Source: JAAEQG01 sp043803085 (GTDB lineage Bacteria; Planctomycetota; Phycisphaerae; UBA1845). Taken from it: a stretch of DNA of 6,398 nt. The stretch is from NCBI GenBank assembly GCA_043803085.1, contig JAZDKM010000439.1, forward strand, positions 1 through 6,398, in the 5' to 3' direction. Numbering within the stretch: position 1 is the stretch's first letter; the number at the start of each line of letters is the position of its first letter. Below are positions 6,041 through 6,398 of the stretch, in pieces. A program made the translations under genes and the position numbers. The notes under the pieces were generated by a model. That model searched no databases. It worked only from the letters and a program-made list of their open reading frames with translations, and had not been told where the DNA came from.

Positions 6041-6374
6041 TAATTAGCGCAGGATGGCATGGGCAAGCGGAGCCGCCACAGGCGGCGAACTGGCGGATGA
6101 TGCCGGTGGTACGCTCTGTCTCCCGCAAGCGCAACGCCCCGCACAGGAGCCAAGAGATCGCCGAGGGTTCCGTAGACATCGTTCCGTAGTGCCGCGACGA
6201 CCCGCGCTAAGGTCGGTCTAACGCGCGTCGCCGTGCGGTCCACAGAGAACCACACGCGGCCCCCAGTTTCGGGTCTGTGCCGGCGGCGGCGGGAGACGCA
6301 GGCCAGACGAATACCGTCGCCAAGCCGGTCACAGCCAACAGCCTTAGGACGACAAAACGATGATTACCGGACAT
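6040..6374 (-). pseudogene. Small exported protein gene, apparently frameshifted
   Basis: On the minus strand a strong Shine-Dalgarno (GGGAG, 6387-6383) lies 8 nt before an ATG at 6374. The product starts MSGNHRFVVLRLLAVTGLAT... with a basic start, hydrophobic core and PASPAAA cleavage region: a convincing signal peptide. This frame stops at 6207 after 55 residues, with a short tail (CGSLWTARRRALDRP) that does not look like a mature domain. The neighbouring frame is open from just before this point down to a stop at 6040. Adding one G to the G run at 6264-6260 would join them into a 111-residue protein (TDPKLGGRVWFSVDRTA ... DVYGTLGDLLAPV). I infer a one-base deletion, real or from sequencing. 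An intact 55-residue secreted peptide, or chance openness of the second frame in GC-rich DNA, are alternatives. I do not recognise the family. Confidence 0.45.
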
Positions 6375-6382
6375 GGGCGCTT

Positions 6383-6387
6383 CTCCC
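6383..6387 (-). promoter_or_regulatory. Shine-Dalgarno of the small exported gene
   Basis: Minus-strand GGGAG with an 8-nt gap to the ATG at 6374. It is the main reason, with the signal peptide, for treating this start as genuine rather than an accidental frame. Any promoter lies beyond the window edge. Confidence 0.55.
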
Positions 6388-6398
6388 GTCTCAGAAGA

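Larger units (their letters stand above)
5992..6398. other. Region after the large gene, without an intact long gene
   Basis: This 407-bp stretch holds the two hairpins at 6015-6040, a perfect stem GCCGCC-ACA-GGCGGC at 6072-6086, and the broken minus-strand exported gene. No plus-strand gene is supported. The 6072-6086 palindrome falls inside the downstream part of the broken gene, near its 3' end. Confidence 0.5.

Overview
The window is a GC-rich bacterial chromosomal segment. Its best taxonomic clue is the long secreted protein in its second half. That protein ends in CDCNxNGxxDDCD / NGVPDECD repeats, thrombospondin type 3 style Asp-rich calcium loops and a paired dockerin-like module (DYDHNENIDLAD ... 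DFDSNTSIDLWD). It also carries an ACC-x(n)-C-x(n)-AAGG Cys module. From memory this combination is typical of Planctomycetota, especially Phycisphaerae and related environmental genomes. The GC-rich multi-hairpin spacer upstream of nadD fits that picture. The taxonomic call is an inference; no marker gene is present.

Layout. Positions 3-392 (+) hold the 3' end of a monovalent-cation transporter or regulator with a TrkA-N/RCK NAD(H)-binding domain. Positions 373-1554 (-) hold a family 2 glycosyltransferase with an extra C-terminal Rossmann-like domain; the two genes converge and overlap by 20 bp. Positions 1555-1939 are a divergent intergenic region with a short heptad repeat, a candidate promoter and a run of at least five short palindromes. 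Positions 1940-2554 (+) hold nadD, nicotinate-nucleotide adenylyltransferase. Positions 2555-2865 are a spacer with a good sigma70-type promoter, a leader hairpin and a strong ribosome binding site. Positions 2866-5991 (+) encode a 1041-residue exported multidomain protein. Positions 5992-6398 hold small hairpins and, on the minus strand, the start of a small exported protein whose frame appears broken by loss of one G in a G run.

How the genes relate. There is no clear operon: neighbours are convergent or divergent, or are separated by spacers with their own promoters. nadD is a housekeeping NAD biosynthesis gene, the glycosyltransferase probably acts in cell-surface polysaccharide synthesis, and the large protein is exported to the envelope or outside. 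I see no mobile element, CRISPR array, tRNA or rRNA, and no evidence of a defence or other multi-gene system. The most interesting material is the domain architecture of the large secreted protein, the palindrome cluster before nadD and the broken exported gene at the right edge.
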